Source: Paracoccaceae bacterium
GTDB taxonomy: Bacteria > Pseudomonadota > Alphaproteobacteria > Rhodobacterales > Rhodobacteraceae
DNA: 50,782 nucleotides
NCBI GenBank assembly: GCA_024304875.1
Contig: JAMWZF010000001.1
Coordinates: forward strand, 1-50,782
Direction: 5' to 3'
A program made the translations under genes and the position numbers. The notes beneath the pieces were generated by a model. The model ran no database searches. It was not told where the DNA came from and saw only the letters and a program-made list of their open reading frames with translations. Shown here one piece after another: positions 8,508-17,120 of this stretch. Position 1 is the first letter of the stretch, and each line of letters starts with the position of its first letter.

Positions 8508-9536
8508 TCAGGGCGCCCCGAAGATCGCCGCCTCGATCTCCCTGGCATGGGCGTCCGGATCGTAGAGCCTGTCATAGAACTCCCGTCCGTTCCGGGCGAT
8601 CCTCTCTCTCTCGGCGTCATGGGCGATGTAGAAGCGCGCCTTGTCGACCATGTCGTCCCATGTATCGAACCAGACGTAGTCCCGGTCCGCCACGATCGGC
8701 TCGCGCAGCCATATCTGGCCGAGGTCGGTTTCGGACAGGCAGAAGGCGCCGCACCAGAACAGCTCGAGATGGCGGAAGGTGAAGGGGCCGATGCCGTCGA
8801 GTGCCAGGTTGATGCGCGAGGTCAGGATGTGGTCCCGGTAGGACTTGGAGCCGATCGGCTCGGCGACGAACTCCGCCGGCACGTCGAAGCCGGGATCCCC
8901 GGGGATGATCCCGCCGACGGGGCGGATGTCGGGGCTCCGCGCCAGGCGGGCCCAGGCCTCGATCCGGTTGTCGTAGCGGTTCTTTCCGACCCGGCCGATG
9001 AAGAAGGCGTCGTGCCGCTTCTGGGTCTCGAAGCCGAACCGGGGCGGACGCCGTCCGATCTTCAGCCAGGGCATCCGGTTGAACAGGGGGCTGAGCGGGT
9101 TGGCGAGGATCGTGGGCACGATCTTGCGCCGGTTCGCCTCCGACAGGTCGTAGACGCCGAGGTCGCTGAAGGGCTCCCTCTTGAAGATCACCGAGCACAG
9201 ATCGGCGAACCTGTCCTCGATCATGACCTTGGGCTGGGCCTGCTGGACGAGAAAGCAGACCGGGATCGGGCCGAGGGTCAGGAGCCGCTTCGCCTCGGCG
9301 AAGTCCAGCTTCCGGATGCCGCACTTGGAGCTGAAGACGATGGCCTCGCTGCGGGCGAAGATCCGCTCCGGCGCGCGCAGGAAGGCCTCCATCGAGACGA
9401 AGTCGACGCTGAAGGCCCGCGACAGCGCATGCTTGAAGAACCCCGCCTGCCCGGCCGAATACCCCAGGGTCCGGCGCGCGAAGTCGTGCAGCGGCGAATG
9501 GGTCTCCTTCGCCTCGACGTAGGTGACATGTCTCAT
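8508..9536 (-). CDS. Probable glycosyltransferase (CgeB/GT1-like C-terminal domain)
   Basis: A 342-residue soluble protein. The C-terminal third resembles the group-1 glycosyltransferase domain of CgeB/YkvP-like proteins: SRINLALDGIGPFTFRHLELFWCGAFCLSE, then a closing helix AHDAERERIARNGREFYDRLYDPDAHAREI. The N-terminal half has no motif that I recognise. It overlaps the start of its upstream neighbour's coding end by four bases (ATGA at 9533-9536), so it belongs to the same operon. A glycosyltransferase role is the best reading from the C-terminal pattern and the context, but a non-catalytic or different transferase cannot be ruled out. Confidence 0.6.
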   Translation of the reverse strand: MRHVTYVEAKETHSPLHDFARRTLGYSAGQAGFFKHALSRAFSVDFVSMEAFLRAPERIFARSEAIVFSSKCGIRKLDFAEAKRLLTLGPIPVCFLVQQAQPKVMIEDRFADLCSVIFKREPFSDLGVYDLSEANRRKIVPTILANPLSPLFNRMPWLKIGRRPPRFGFETQKRHDAFFIGRVGKNRYDNRIEAWARLARSPDIRPVGGIIPGDPGFDVPAEFVAEPIGSKSYRDHILTSRINLALDGIGPFTFRHLELFWCGAFCLSETDLGQIWLREPIVADRDYVWFDTWDDMVDKARFYIAHDAERERIARNGREFYDRLYDPDAHAREIEAAIFGAP

Positions 9537-10519
9537 GGACGCGCTGCCTTTTCGGTCGCGGGGAGGTGCGGCTGACCGGACCCCGCCATCGTCCGCGACA
9601 CCATCCCGTATTCATCCCTGAGCCGGGCGAAATGAGACAGGATCCGGTCCAGACCGGCAAGGTTGGCGGCCAGGTCGGCCCCGAAGTTGTGCGGATGCCA
9701 CCACAGGTGAACCCCGGCACCGGTCCGGGCGGCCCGCGTCATCGCCCGCTCGAGGACCGAGAGGTGCCGGCCGTGAAGCGCCGCCAGCCGCCCGGCACGG
9801 GGCCGCAGGAAGTGGCTGGCCGGGACGTTGTCGCCCCCGGGCCGGTAGAGATGCGGGCCCAGGACCCCGGTATGGGCATCGACCAGCCGCATCAGCCGCC
9901 GCGGCAGGGTCTGGCCAGCCCCCGCGGCGGGGCGGTAGGCCCAGGCGGCCGGATTGCCCCGGTAGCGCCGGATGCCCCGGTGCCGGATGATCTCCAGATG
10001 CGCCGGGCCGTACTGGTTGCGGGGAAAGACGATGGAGCGCAGCGTGATGCCCCGCGCCGCCGCCACCCGGCAGGCGGCATCGAGATCGGCGGCAAAGCTC
10101 TCGGGGCTGGCGCCCTCCTCGAGGCAATAGAAATGGGACATCGTGTGGGTCGCGATCTCCTGCCCCGGGCAGCCGGCGATCCGCGCGATGAGCGAGGCGC
10201 CGAAGTAATGGGGGTCGCTGGACTCGTCGGCACCGACCTCGTCCAGGTAGCGGTAGTTCGACAGCGCCGCGCGCGCGTAGCGCGGCCGCAGCTCCTCGGG
10301 CGGCAAGGCTTCCATCAGTTCCTCGCGGCTTTCGCAGAACAGGGCCCCGACGGTTGCCCAGGTCGCCTGCACGCCGTGCCGCTCGAAGCGCTCGAGCATC
10401 GCCGGGATCGCCTCCCGCCCGCCCAGGATGTTGGCGCCGTAGCCGGCCCGCGTGGCATGGTCGCGCATCCCCCAGAGGAGTTCGAAATCCAGCGACAGGA
10501 CAAGCTCCCCGCCGCTCAT
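9533..10519 (-). CDS. Polysaccharide deacetylase family protein
   Basis: A 328-residue carbohydrate-esterase-4-like protein. It opens with LVLSLDFELLWGMRDH, providing the acidic residues expected at the start of the NodB fold, and has EIATHTMSHFYC, the H-x3-H metal pair. Later come FPRNQYGPAHLEIIRHRGI and VHLWWHPHNFG, matching the final active-site histidine strand. The start is ATG at 10519, which overlaps the stop of the upstream glycosyltransferase in ATGA; the frame stays open further upstream, but that stretch lies inside the neighbour. No signal peptide is seen, so it probably acts on a cytoplasmic precursor. It is distinct in sequence from the deacetylase at 5283-6008. Confidence 0.78.
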   Translation of the reverse strand: MSGGELVLSLDFELLWGMRDHATRAGYGANILGGREAIPAMLERFERHGVQATWATVGALFCESREELMEALPPEELRPRYARAALSNYRYLDEVGADESSDPHYFGASLIARIAGCPGQEIATHTMSHFYCLEEGASPESFAADLDAACRVAAARGITLRSIVFPRNQYGPAHLEIIRHRGIRRYRGNPAAWAYRPAAGAGQTLPRRLMRLVDAHTGVLGPHLYRPGGDNVPASHFLRPRAGRLAALHGRHLSVLERAMTRAARTGAGVHLWWHPHNFGADLAANLAGLDRILSHFARLRDEYGMVSRTMAGSGQPHLPATEKAARP

Positions 10520-11664
10520 CGGGACGCCGTCCCCGCCGGCAGGCCCAAGGCCTCGCACCAGGCGTCCATGACCCGCTCGGGCGCGAAGCGCCGGGTGACC
10601 GCCGGCGCCGCCGCGGCCAGGGAGGCGCGCAGCCCCGCATCCCCCATCGCCCGGTCCAGGGCCTCGGCCAGCGCCGGGACGGTCAGGTCGCGGACCAGCA
10701 GGCCGTCCACCCCGTCCTGGATGATCTCGTCCGGTCCGGTGTCGCAGGCGAAGGCCACGCTGGCGACGCCTGCGCCCATCGCCTCGACGAGCACGTTGGG
10801 AAACCCCTCGAAGCGCGAACTGAGGACGAAGAGATCCGCCGCCGCGTACCAGTCCGGGACATTGCCCAGATGACCGGGCAGGATCACCCTCTCGGCCAGT
10901 CCGAACCGGGCGGCCGCATCCAGGATGTCCTGACCCGAGATCCCCCCTTCCGACCGGTCGGCCAGCAGGCCGGGGATGGCGAGGTCCCAGTCCGGGTAGT
11001 CCTCCGCAAGACCGGCGAAGGCCTCGACCAGGATGTCGAAGCCCTTCTGGAACGGCTTGGTCCCGACCGCCAGCAGCAGCCTGCGCCCCGGGCGCAGGAC
11101 CTCCTCCGGCCGGACGAAGGGCGGCCCGGAGGGCAGATCGGCCTGGACGGCATTGGGGATGATGGCCACCCGGCGGCTGCCCGTCTCCCGGCGCAGCCAG
11201 TCGCCGATCGGCTGGGTCTGGGCCACCTGCGCATCCGAGAAGCGGTAGACGAGGCGGCGCATCGCCGTCCAGATCCGGTCCTGCCGGCGATGCCAGGGGG
11301 CGTTGCGCTCCGACACGACGACCCGCACCCGCAGGCCGAGGGCGGCCACGACGGAGACGACCGATTCATGGGGCATCATCGCCAGCAGCGACGTCACCCG
11401 GTGCCGGCGCAGCACCCGGCGGACGCTGAGGCAGCGGCGGATGTTGATGAGGAGCTTGCCCGGCAGCGTGCTGCGCCCCTCGTCGAAACCCACGGTCTCG
11501 CGCCGGATGCCCTCCGGCAGGGTGAAGAAATCCGCCTTGGGCGCGGAATGGGTCAGCACCACGACGTCATGGCCGCGCCGGTGCAGCTCGGTGGCGAGCC
11601 AGACCGTCACACGCTCCGCGCCGCCCGCCTTGAGCGTGCCGATGAAGAGACAGACGCTGCTCAT
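10516..11664 (-). CDS. Glycosyltransferase family 4 protein
   Basis: A 382-residue GT4 enzyme starting MSSVCLFIGTLKAGGAERV, the typical N-terminal glycine-rich loop of this family. The donor domain shows LLLAVGTKPFQKGFDILVEA and then SSRFEGFPNVLVEAMGAGV with the E-x7-E motif. The start is ATG at 11664, overlapping the previous gene in ATGA; the same frame is open far upstream but only as a shadow of the neighbours. It is expected to add a sugar to the lipid-linked repeat unit at the inner membrane. The donor is unknown. The end overlaps the deacetylase gene by four bases. Confidence 0.85.
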   Translation of the reverse strand: MSSVCLFIGTLKAGGAERVTVWLATELHRRGHDVVVLTHSAPKADFFTLPEGIRRETVGFDEGRSTLPGKLLINIRRCLSVRRVLRRHRVTSLLAMMPHESVVSVVAALGLRVRVVVSERNAPWHRRQDRIWTAMRRLVYRFSDAQVAQTQPIGDWLRRETGSRRVAIIPNAVQADLPSGPPFVRPEEVLRPGRRLLLAVGTKPFQKGFDILVEAFAGLAEDYPDWDLAIPGLLADRSEGGISGQDILDAAARFGLAERVILPGHLGNVPDWYAAADLFVLSSRFEGFPNVLVEAMGAGVASVAFACDTGPDEIIQDGVDGLLVRDLTVPALAEALDRAMGDAGLRASLAAAAPAVTRRFAPERVMDAWCEALGLPAGTASR

Positions 11665-12437
11665 GCCGAGGAGCCTCCGCGCACCCGGCGCAGCAGCCGG
11701 CCCGCGGCGCGGCGGGGCCAGCCCAGCACCCGCTTCCGGGCCAGGGCGGCCAGCCAGGCGCGGCGGCTGACGAAGGAATAGCGGTAGAAATGACAGATCC
11801 GGGGCCGCGCCTCGCGCCGGCCCCAGAGCCAGAGGTACTTGGGATAGCGGATGTTGTATTCGGGCGGCAGCGTGGCGACGTGCAGGTCCGAATTCCACAG
11901 CAGCTCGCGCAGGGTCACCTGGTCCTTGCGAAAGCCCGCCTCCCGGTAGCTCTCCGACCAGGCCTGCAGCAGCGCGCGGGTCTGGGGGTTGCGGCGCACC
12001 GCCACGACGCCGGTGTTGAACTGCGGATAGGCCTCGGGCAGCGCCCGGATCCAGACGGCCTGCGTCTCGGCGCGGACGCGGGCATGGGCATGGGCCATCG
12101 CGATGTCGAACCGCTCCAGAAGGTCGAAGAGCTCGCTCACGTCCTCGAGCACGCGGATGTCGGCGTCGAGGAACAGGGTGCGCTCGAAGGGAGAGTTCAT
12201 CAGGCAGTCGACCTTGGAGCGGTGATGCGCCCCCTCGAGCTCGATCACCGGGTCGAAGATGTCGGCAAGCGGATGGCCGAGGGCGCCGGCATCGGTGAAG
12301 AGCGCGATCGGCACTTCCGGCATGTGCCGGCGCACCGACCGGGCCGCGGCCTCGGCGCAGGCGATGTAGCGCGCGCCGGTGGCGACGAAGACGACGCCGG
12401 AGCTCGGGGCTTGGGCCGGGGACGAGGTCTCGGTCAT
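11661..12437 (-). CDS. Putative nucleotide-diphospho-sugar transferase (GT-A type)
   Basis: A 258-residue soluble protein with features of a GT-A glycosyltransferase: GVVFVATGARYIACAEAAARS at the start, VPIALFTDAG, and the D-x-D-type metal motif in RTLFLDADIRVL, followed by FNTGVVAVRRN as in GT8-like and related families. It would transfer a sugar from a nucleotide donor using a divalent metal. The start is ATG at 12437, overlapping the sulfotransferase stop in ATGA. The basic C-terminal tail (RRAAGRLLRRVRGG) could contact the membrane. The specific family is uncertain. Confidence 0.68.
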   Translation of the reverse strand: MTETSSPAQAPSSGVVFVATGARYIACAEAAARSVRRHMPEVPIALFTDAGALGHPLADIFDPVIELEGAHHRSKVDCLMNSPFERTLFLDADIRVLEDVSELFDLLERFDIAMAHAHARVRAETQAVWIRALPEAYPQFNTGVVAVRRNPQTRALLQAWSESYREAGFRKDQVTLRELLWNSDLHVATLPPEYNIRYPKYLWLWGRREARPRICHFYRYSFVSRRAWLAALARKRVLGWPRRAAGRLLRRVRGGSSA

Positions 12438-13192
12438 GTCCAGGCGGCTTTCCGCAGCTCGGCATGGATCCGGGCCGGGTCCATGCGGTCGCGCAGCCGG
12501 ACGATGCCCCGCGCGAGGCGATAGTCGGCCGTCGGGGCGGCCCTGGCCCGGCGCATCCCCGGCCTGCGGCAATCGACGAGGTCGCGCCCGACATGGGCAG
12601 ACAGGGCCTGCAGGCCGTCATCCGCCGTCATGAAGTCGGCATAGTCGAGTAGCAGCATCTCGGGATGCCGGCGCTTCACCTCCAGAAGGTGCCGGTTGTA
12701 GACGCACCAGGCGCGCAGGGCGTCGGGCAGGTAGGCCGGATCGCGGCTGATCCAGCGGCGGCCGGCCCGCTTGAGGTAGTGGCCGAAGACCTCGACCGGA
12801 TCGCGGAAGACGCCGACCAGCCGCGGCGCCTCCAGCATCTCCTCCCAGAAGTCGAAGGTCAGCAGCGTCCGCGGGTCCTTGAACCCCCAGGGCCCGGCCC
12901 CGGCGAGGCCGTCGATCACCGCCCGGGCGCGCGCGCGGTGCGCCGGCGTGACCGCATCCGTAGCCAGAGGACGGATCACCCGGAAACTGTGGCCGCCGTC
13001 GTCGCGCAGAAGCTCCATGTTGAGCTCCCGGGTCTCGGCGCGCTCCATCTTGTTGCCGTCGTCATAGCCGCCCGCCGCCATGTCGCCCACCATCGGGATG
13101 CCGCTGCGATGCAGGGTATCGGCGATCAGGGTCGTGCCGGACTTGTGCATGCCGAGAAGGACGATCACCAAGGCCCAAAACCCCGATGACAC
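12434..13192 (-). CDS. Sulfotransferase family protein
   Basis: A protein of up to 252 residues with the phosphoadenosine-phosphosulfate binding loop near its start, LGMHKSGTTLIADTL, and the second nucleotide-contact strand VGVFRDPVEVFGHYLK. Members move sulfate from PAPS to a hydroxyl or amino group of a glycan. Starts are GTG at 13192 or GTG at 13168; the shorter one would put the loop eight residues closer to the N terminus as in most relatives, so the first eight residues are doubtful. It begins 58 nt downstream of the low-G+C ATP-grasp gene and overlaps the next gene by four bases. It is one of three such proteins on the plasmid. Confidence 0.78.
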   Translation of the reverse strand: MSSGFWALVIVLLGMHKSGTTLIADTLHRSGIPMVGDMAAGGYDDGNKMERAETRELNMELLRDDGGHSFRVIRPLATDAVTPAHRARARAVIDGLAGAGPWGFKDPRTLLTFDFWEEMLEAPRLVGVFRDPVEVFGHYLKRAGRRWISRDPAYLPDALRAWCVYNRHLLEVKRRHPEMLLLDYADFMTADDGLQALSAHVGRDLVDCRRPGMRRARAAPTADYRLARGIVRLRDRMDPARIHAELRKAAWT

Positions 13193-13250
13193 CCGCCGTC
13201 AGGGCGGCCTGACGGGACGGATGGAGCGGACGACAGGAGGTCTGCGGTCT

Positions 13251-14294
13251 TCACCAGCCGAGCCCCAGGAAACAGGGACCTTGCGTCGCCTCGGGAAACT
13301 GGATCCCGTTCTGCCGGCCGTTCCACTCCATGACGCAGACTTCTCCCGAACGATCCACACAGACATCCCAACCGATACACCGCACGAAGGGGACGACCCG
13401 ATGCAGTCGTTTCACAACCTCGACGGCCTCCCGGAACATCGGATAGTCGAACCCAGAGAAGGGCACGCCCGTATCGGTATGCCGGTCGACCTCGACCCAT
13501 CCGCCCGTAAACCCCGTATCGCTCAAGCGTCCGGTATTCAAACATACGGCAATGCGGATCTGCGAAGCGTCCGTGACACGGGTGTCCTCCCCGGTCCCCA
13601 GCCTCAGGTGAGCACTGCGAAGCTCCACCAGCCCTTCGGTGTTCAATACGGTGTTCAGACGGAGAGTCGAAACCGCTTCGGAAAAAAACGCGGAGAGACC
13701 GGCGTCCTGGTCGATGAAACTTTGGAAAACACCGGATTCGGAAGTCTTTTCCATGAATTCAGCGGGCTTAAAAGACTCTGGATCGAAAATCCAAACTCCC
13801 ATACCCTTCCGTGACATGTCGGACTTGAATACCACCCGCTCCCGCGAAGAAAAAAGAAAACTCTTCGCTTCCGATGGTGAAAATACTTGTCCGTCGCTGT
13901 CGGAGAATATTCCGTTTGCATACGTCAAGAGATCCGGAAAGCGATCTGATCGGAATATGATCCGGCTCATCGACTTCAAACCGGAAATTCGCCCGTGCTG
14001 ACCCTGTATTTTCGGGACAATGATACGCCCCCAATAGTTGGGGGCCAGCCATCCCTCCCGAAATTCCCCTGCAACCCTGGAATACACATAGAACCACGGC
14101 GCGTAATTTCTGCTTCCCAATACATCGACAGAGTACTCGTCACACTTTTTCTTGATATTTTCCGGCAAGGGCCCCCTCTGCCGCTCCAGGGATTTGAGCG
14201 CACGAAGAGCATTATTTATGCTCTTTTCATGATAAGCACGATCCTCCTGTTTTGCTCTTATATTTCGAATTGATTTTTTTGCTTTATTCAACAC
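13251..14294 (-). CDS. Sugar-transfer-associated ATP-grasp protein
   Basis: A 347-residue protein resembling the ATP-grasp family found beside sugar transferases (ATPgrasp_ST). The key strand is GEVCVMEWNGRQNGIQFPEA near the C terminus, which supplies the metal ligands, and VVFKSDMSRKGMGVWIFD supplies the ATP-binding lysine region. The N terminus is lysine/arginine-rich and probably helical. Start: GTG at 14294, with AAGG about 11 nt upstream. The DNA is clearly poorer in G+C than the neighbours: 13861-13920 holds 29 G or C in 60 bases, against about two thirds elsewhere, and codon use shifts with it. That suggests separate acquisition. The chemistry (carboxylate-amine ligation) is inferred from the fold; the substrate is unknown. 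Confidence 0.72.
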   Translation of the reverse strand: MLNKAKKSIRNIRAKQEDRAYHEKSINNALRALKSLERQRGPLPENIKKKCDEYSVDVLGSRNYAPWFYVYSRVAGEFREGWLAPNYWGRIIVPKIQGQHGRISGLKSMSRIIFRSDRFPDLLTYANGIFSDSDGQVFSPSEAKSFLFSSRERVVFKSDMSRKGMGVWIFDPESFKPAEFMEKTSESGVFQSFIDQDAGLSAFFSEAVSTLRLNTVLNTEGLVELRSAHLRLGTGEDTRVTDASQIRIAVCLNTGRLSDTGFTGGWVEVDRHTDTGVPFSGFDYPMFREAVEVVKRLHRVVPFVRCIGWDVCVDRSGEVCVMEWNGRQNGIQFPEATQGPCFLGLGW

Positions 14295-14368
14295 CTGCGA
14301 AACACCTTAACTTTATATTATTTGCACAAGATTCGAGTCAGAAGAATCCGCCCTGTCAAATCCCAGTC

Positions 14369-15274
14369 TCATGGCAGATAGGCCTGGCCGATGTCCTCGA
14401 TCAGCCGCGCTTCCGCCGCTTCCCACATTTTCCCCAGTTTCCTGTCCCATTCCGGATTGAACTTCTGAAGGGAGTTGCTCTTCCACAGACTGCCGGGTCG
14501 CAAGGTCACTTCTCCCAGAAAGATGTCGTCGTCCGACTCGTAGAGGTCCACGCGCATGAAAGGCGTCGGGACGGAGCGGGAGACGGCTTCGGCCGCCTTG
14601 ACGAGGGCCGCGAAATTCCGGGGCGGCGGCAGGGCCGAGACATAGGCAAAGCCGTGCAGGTCGATTCTGCCGATGTCCCGACCCTCTGCAGACCACATCT
14701 TGTACTTCTTCTTCATGGCACTGTTCAGTTCCAGCTGCCGGACGAACCCCACCTCTCCGTAGAAGGCAAAGACCTTCCAGTTCATCGACGGCTGTCCGCC
14801 CGCTTCGATGAGGTCTTCGGCAATCAGGGGGACGCCGTCGAACCTTTCCAGACCGACCTTGCGCAGGTGTGTCAGATCGGCCGGATAGCGCTCGCCCGAG
14901 ACGATGTTGACGAGCTGCGCCCCGCTCTTCTCCAGCAGGAACACGCCGTTCGCCCCCGACCCGACAAGAGGTTTGACGACGAACCTGCCGGGAAGCGCAT
15001 CCAGGTCGAACCGGCCCAGGTCGTCGTAGGGGCCCTGAAGGATTTCGGCGGTGCGCACCCCGGCCTTCCGCGCGACCTCCTTCTGTCCGATCTTCGTCTC
15101 GATGTCGTAGATCGGACCCTGGGACACGCCCCGGTTGGCACGGACCAGATCAGCCAGCCGCTTTCTTTCCGCCAGCTTGGCATAGAAACTCGGCCCCGGA
15201 ATCCTGCGGCGCCGGTAGGTGTCGCGATAGCGGGTGAGCCGTTCGCCGATCCGGCCGAAAACGTCCGATGTCAT
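14369..15274 (-). CDS. TupA-like ATP-grasp protein
   Basis: A 301-residue ATP-grasp enzyme of the TupA-like type (named for the teichuronopeptide ligase of alkaliphilic Bacillus, which joins amino acids to uronic acid). FVVKPLVGSGANGVFLL holds the ATP-binding lysine and glycine loop, and MRVDLYESDDDIFLGEVTLRP holds the paired acidic metal ligands typical of TupA relatives. It may ligate an amino acid or amine to a uronic-acid carboxylate in the exopolysaccharide (inference, strengthened by the uronate-forming dehydrogenase in the same operon). It starts four bases after the ABC transporter stop. G+C content is near that of the plasmid, unlike the adjacent ATP-grasp gene. Confidence 0.75.
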   Translation of the reverse strand: MTSDVFGRIGERLTRYRDTYRRRRIPGPSFYAKLAERKRLADLVRANRGVSQGPIYDIETKIGQKEVARKAGVRTAEILQGPYDDLGRFDLDALPGRFVVKPLVGSGANGVFLLEKSGAQLVNIVSGERYPADLTHLRKVGLERFDGVPLIAEDLIEAGGQPSMNWKVFAFYGEVGFVRQLELNSAMKKKYKMWSAEGRDIGRIDLHGFAYVSALPPPRNFAALVKAAEAVSRSVPTPFMRVDLYESDDDIFLGEVTLRPGSLWKSNSLQKFNPEWDRKLGKMWEAAEARLIEDIGQAYLP

Positions 15275-15278
15275 TGTC

Positions 15279-17120
15279 TCAGCCCTCGCTTCCCAGGCTG
15301 GTGAGCGTGCGGAACACCGCGTTCTCCGCCGCCAGCCGCTCCCAGGTATCGAAGCCCGCCACCCGGCCCTTGTCGAGCACCAGGATCCGGTCGCAGCGGC
15401 GCACGGTGCTGAGCCGGTGGGCGATCATGATCAGGGTCTTGTCGCCGGGCAGCCCCTCGGTCGCCGCCATCACCTCCTGTTCGGTGACGTTGTCGAGGGC
15501 CGAAGTCGCCTCGTCGAAGACGATCAGGTCGGCGTCGCGGTAGAGCGCCCGGGCGATCCCGATCCGCTGTCGCTGCCCCCCCGACAGGCGCAGGCCCCGC
15601 TCGCCGATGGGGGTGTCGTAGCCCTGGGGCAGCTCGGTCCGGATGAAGGCGTCGAGCTGGGCGTGCCGGGCCGCATTCTCGACCTCGCCCCGGTCGATCT
15701 TGCCCGGCGGCACGCCGAAGGCGATGTTCTCGGCGATGCTGGAATCCAGAAGGTAGATGTCCTGGGGCACGTATCCCACGACGCTCCGCCAGCCCGTCAG
15801 GTTGTCGGAGGTCACCATCTCTCCGTCGACGCGGATGGTGCCGGCGGTCGGCCGCAGCAGGCCCAGGAGGATGTCGGCGAGGGTGGTCTTGCCCGCCCCG
15901 CTGGTGCCGACGACGCCGATCCGCTCTCCGGCCCGGATCTGCAGGGTCACCGAATCCAGCCCGGCCCGTTCGGCATTCGGGTAGCGATAGCTGATCCGGT
16001 CGAGATCGAGCGTGTCGCGCAGCCGCAGGGGCGTCGTCGTGCGGTTCGGGGTTCGCGGCGCCGCGACCCCGCTCGTCAGCCCTTCGTAGACCGCGTCGAC
16101 CGCCGCATGGCCGTAGCGCAGCGATCCGATGCTGGCATACAGACGGCTGAGTTCCGGCATCAGGCGCTGCGCCGCCAGGGCCATGACGCCGAGGGTCGGA
16201 ACCAGCTCGGCCATGGTTCCGGCTGGATCGGAGTCTCCTCCGTCGAGCATGATCAGGCAGATCAGGATGACCCCCGAGAAGACCATCGTCTGGATCAGAT
16301 AGGGCGGCATCTGGGTCAGGACCGCCTTGCCGACGTTCGAGCGCGCCATCTCCTCGGACTGCCGGGAAAAGCGCGACAGGAAGACACGTTCGCTTCCCAG
16401 CAGCTTGATGTCCTTGATCCCGGTCAGGGCCTCGCCGGCGGCCTTGAAGCGTCCCCTGTTGGCGATGTTCCGCACCTTGCCCAGCTTCTTCAGCTTCTTG
16501 CTGCTCGACCGCAATGTCAGGGCGAATATCACGGACAGGCACAGGATCGCCGAAAGGGAGATGACCGGGTCCACCCAGATGACGACCGCCAGGACCGTGC
16601 AGAGGGTGATCGTCGCCGAGATGGCCTCTGTCGCGGGGCGGATGAACGACTGCACCACGGTGCTCGTCTCGTTCAGGATGCGGGCGCTCATGTCGCTGGA
16701 ATGGGCCGTCAGGAAGTATTCGTAGGGCTGGTGCAGGTAATGGGCCAGCAGACGCTGGCTGATGCTGTGAATCCGCATCATGGCAAAGCGCGAGATGACG
16801 TAGATGCGCAGCATCTGCATCATGTTCGCCACGACGATCATCGCCATCGTGCCGACCCCCAGCGCGACGATGAAGGCGTATTGCGAGGAGAAGCCGAACC
16901 GGTCGTAGGCCCAGGAGAGCGGCCCCACCGTCTCGATCCGCGAGGGATCGGACAGGACCGTCAGGAACGGCAGGACCGAGCCGACCATGACCGCGGCACT
17001 GATCGCCGAGGCGATGACGACCGCCAGGACGATCAAGGCGGACCGCCGCTCGCGCGGCTCCAGCAACGCCCAGCCCCGGCGCCAGAGGGACGCGTTGGAC
17101 GATGACTCGTCCGTTACCAT
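15279..17120 (-). CDS. ABC transporter, fused permease and ATPase (PglK/MsbA-like flippase)
   Basis: A 613-residue half-transporter. The first 330 residues form six membrane helices; the ATPase domain has Walker A GTSGAGKT (405-412), signature LSGGQ (512-516), Walker B LIVFDEATS (532-540) and the H-loop IAHRLS. Homodimers of this type (MsbA, PglK) flip lipid-linked substrates across the inner membrane. No Wzx-type flippase is seen on the plasmid and a PglA-like glycosyltransferase is in the same operon, so flipping the lipid-linked repeat unit is its likely job (inference). The start is ATG at 17120, overlapping the acyltransferase stop by seven bases. Confidence 0.88.
   Translation of the reverse strand: MVTDESSSNASLWRRGWALLEPRERRSALIVLAVVIASAISAAVMVGSVLPFLTVLSDPSRIETVGPLSWAYDRFGFSSQYAFIVALGVGTMAMIVVANMMQMLRIYVISRFAMMRIHSISQRLLAHYLHQPYEYFLTAHSSDMSARILNETSTVVQSFIRPATEAISATITLCTVLAVVIWVDPVISLSAILCLSVIFALTLRSSSKKLKKLGKVRNIANRGRFKAAGEALTGIKDIKLLGSERVFLSRFSRQSEEMARSNVGKAVLTQMPPYLIQTMVFSGVILICLIMLDGGDSDPAGTMAELVPTLGVMALAAQRLMPELSRLYASIGSLRYGHAAVDAVYEGLTSGVAAPRTPNRTTTPLRLRDTLDLDRISYRYPNAERAGLDSVTLQIRAGERIGVVGTSGAGKTTLADILLGLLRPTAGTIRVDGEMVTSDNLTGWRSVVGYVPQDIYLLDSSIAENIAFGVPPGKIDRGEVENAARHAQLDAFIRTELPQGYDTPIGERGLRLSGGQRQRIGIARALYRDADLIVFDEATSALDNVTEQEVMAATEGLPGDKTLIMIAHRLSTVRRCDRILVLDKGRVAGFDTWERLAAENAVFRTLTSLGSEG

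Noticed and set aside
10516..12621. A 701-codon frame as a fused glycosyltransferase
   Set aside because: The first part is opposite-frame shadow of the GT-A and sulfotransferase genes; the true gene starts at ATG 11664 with ATGA coupling.
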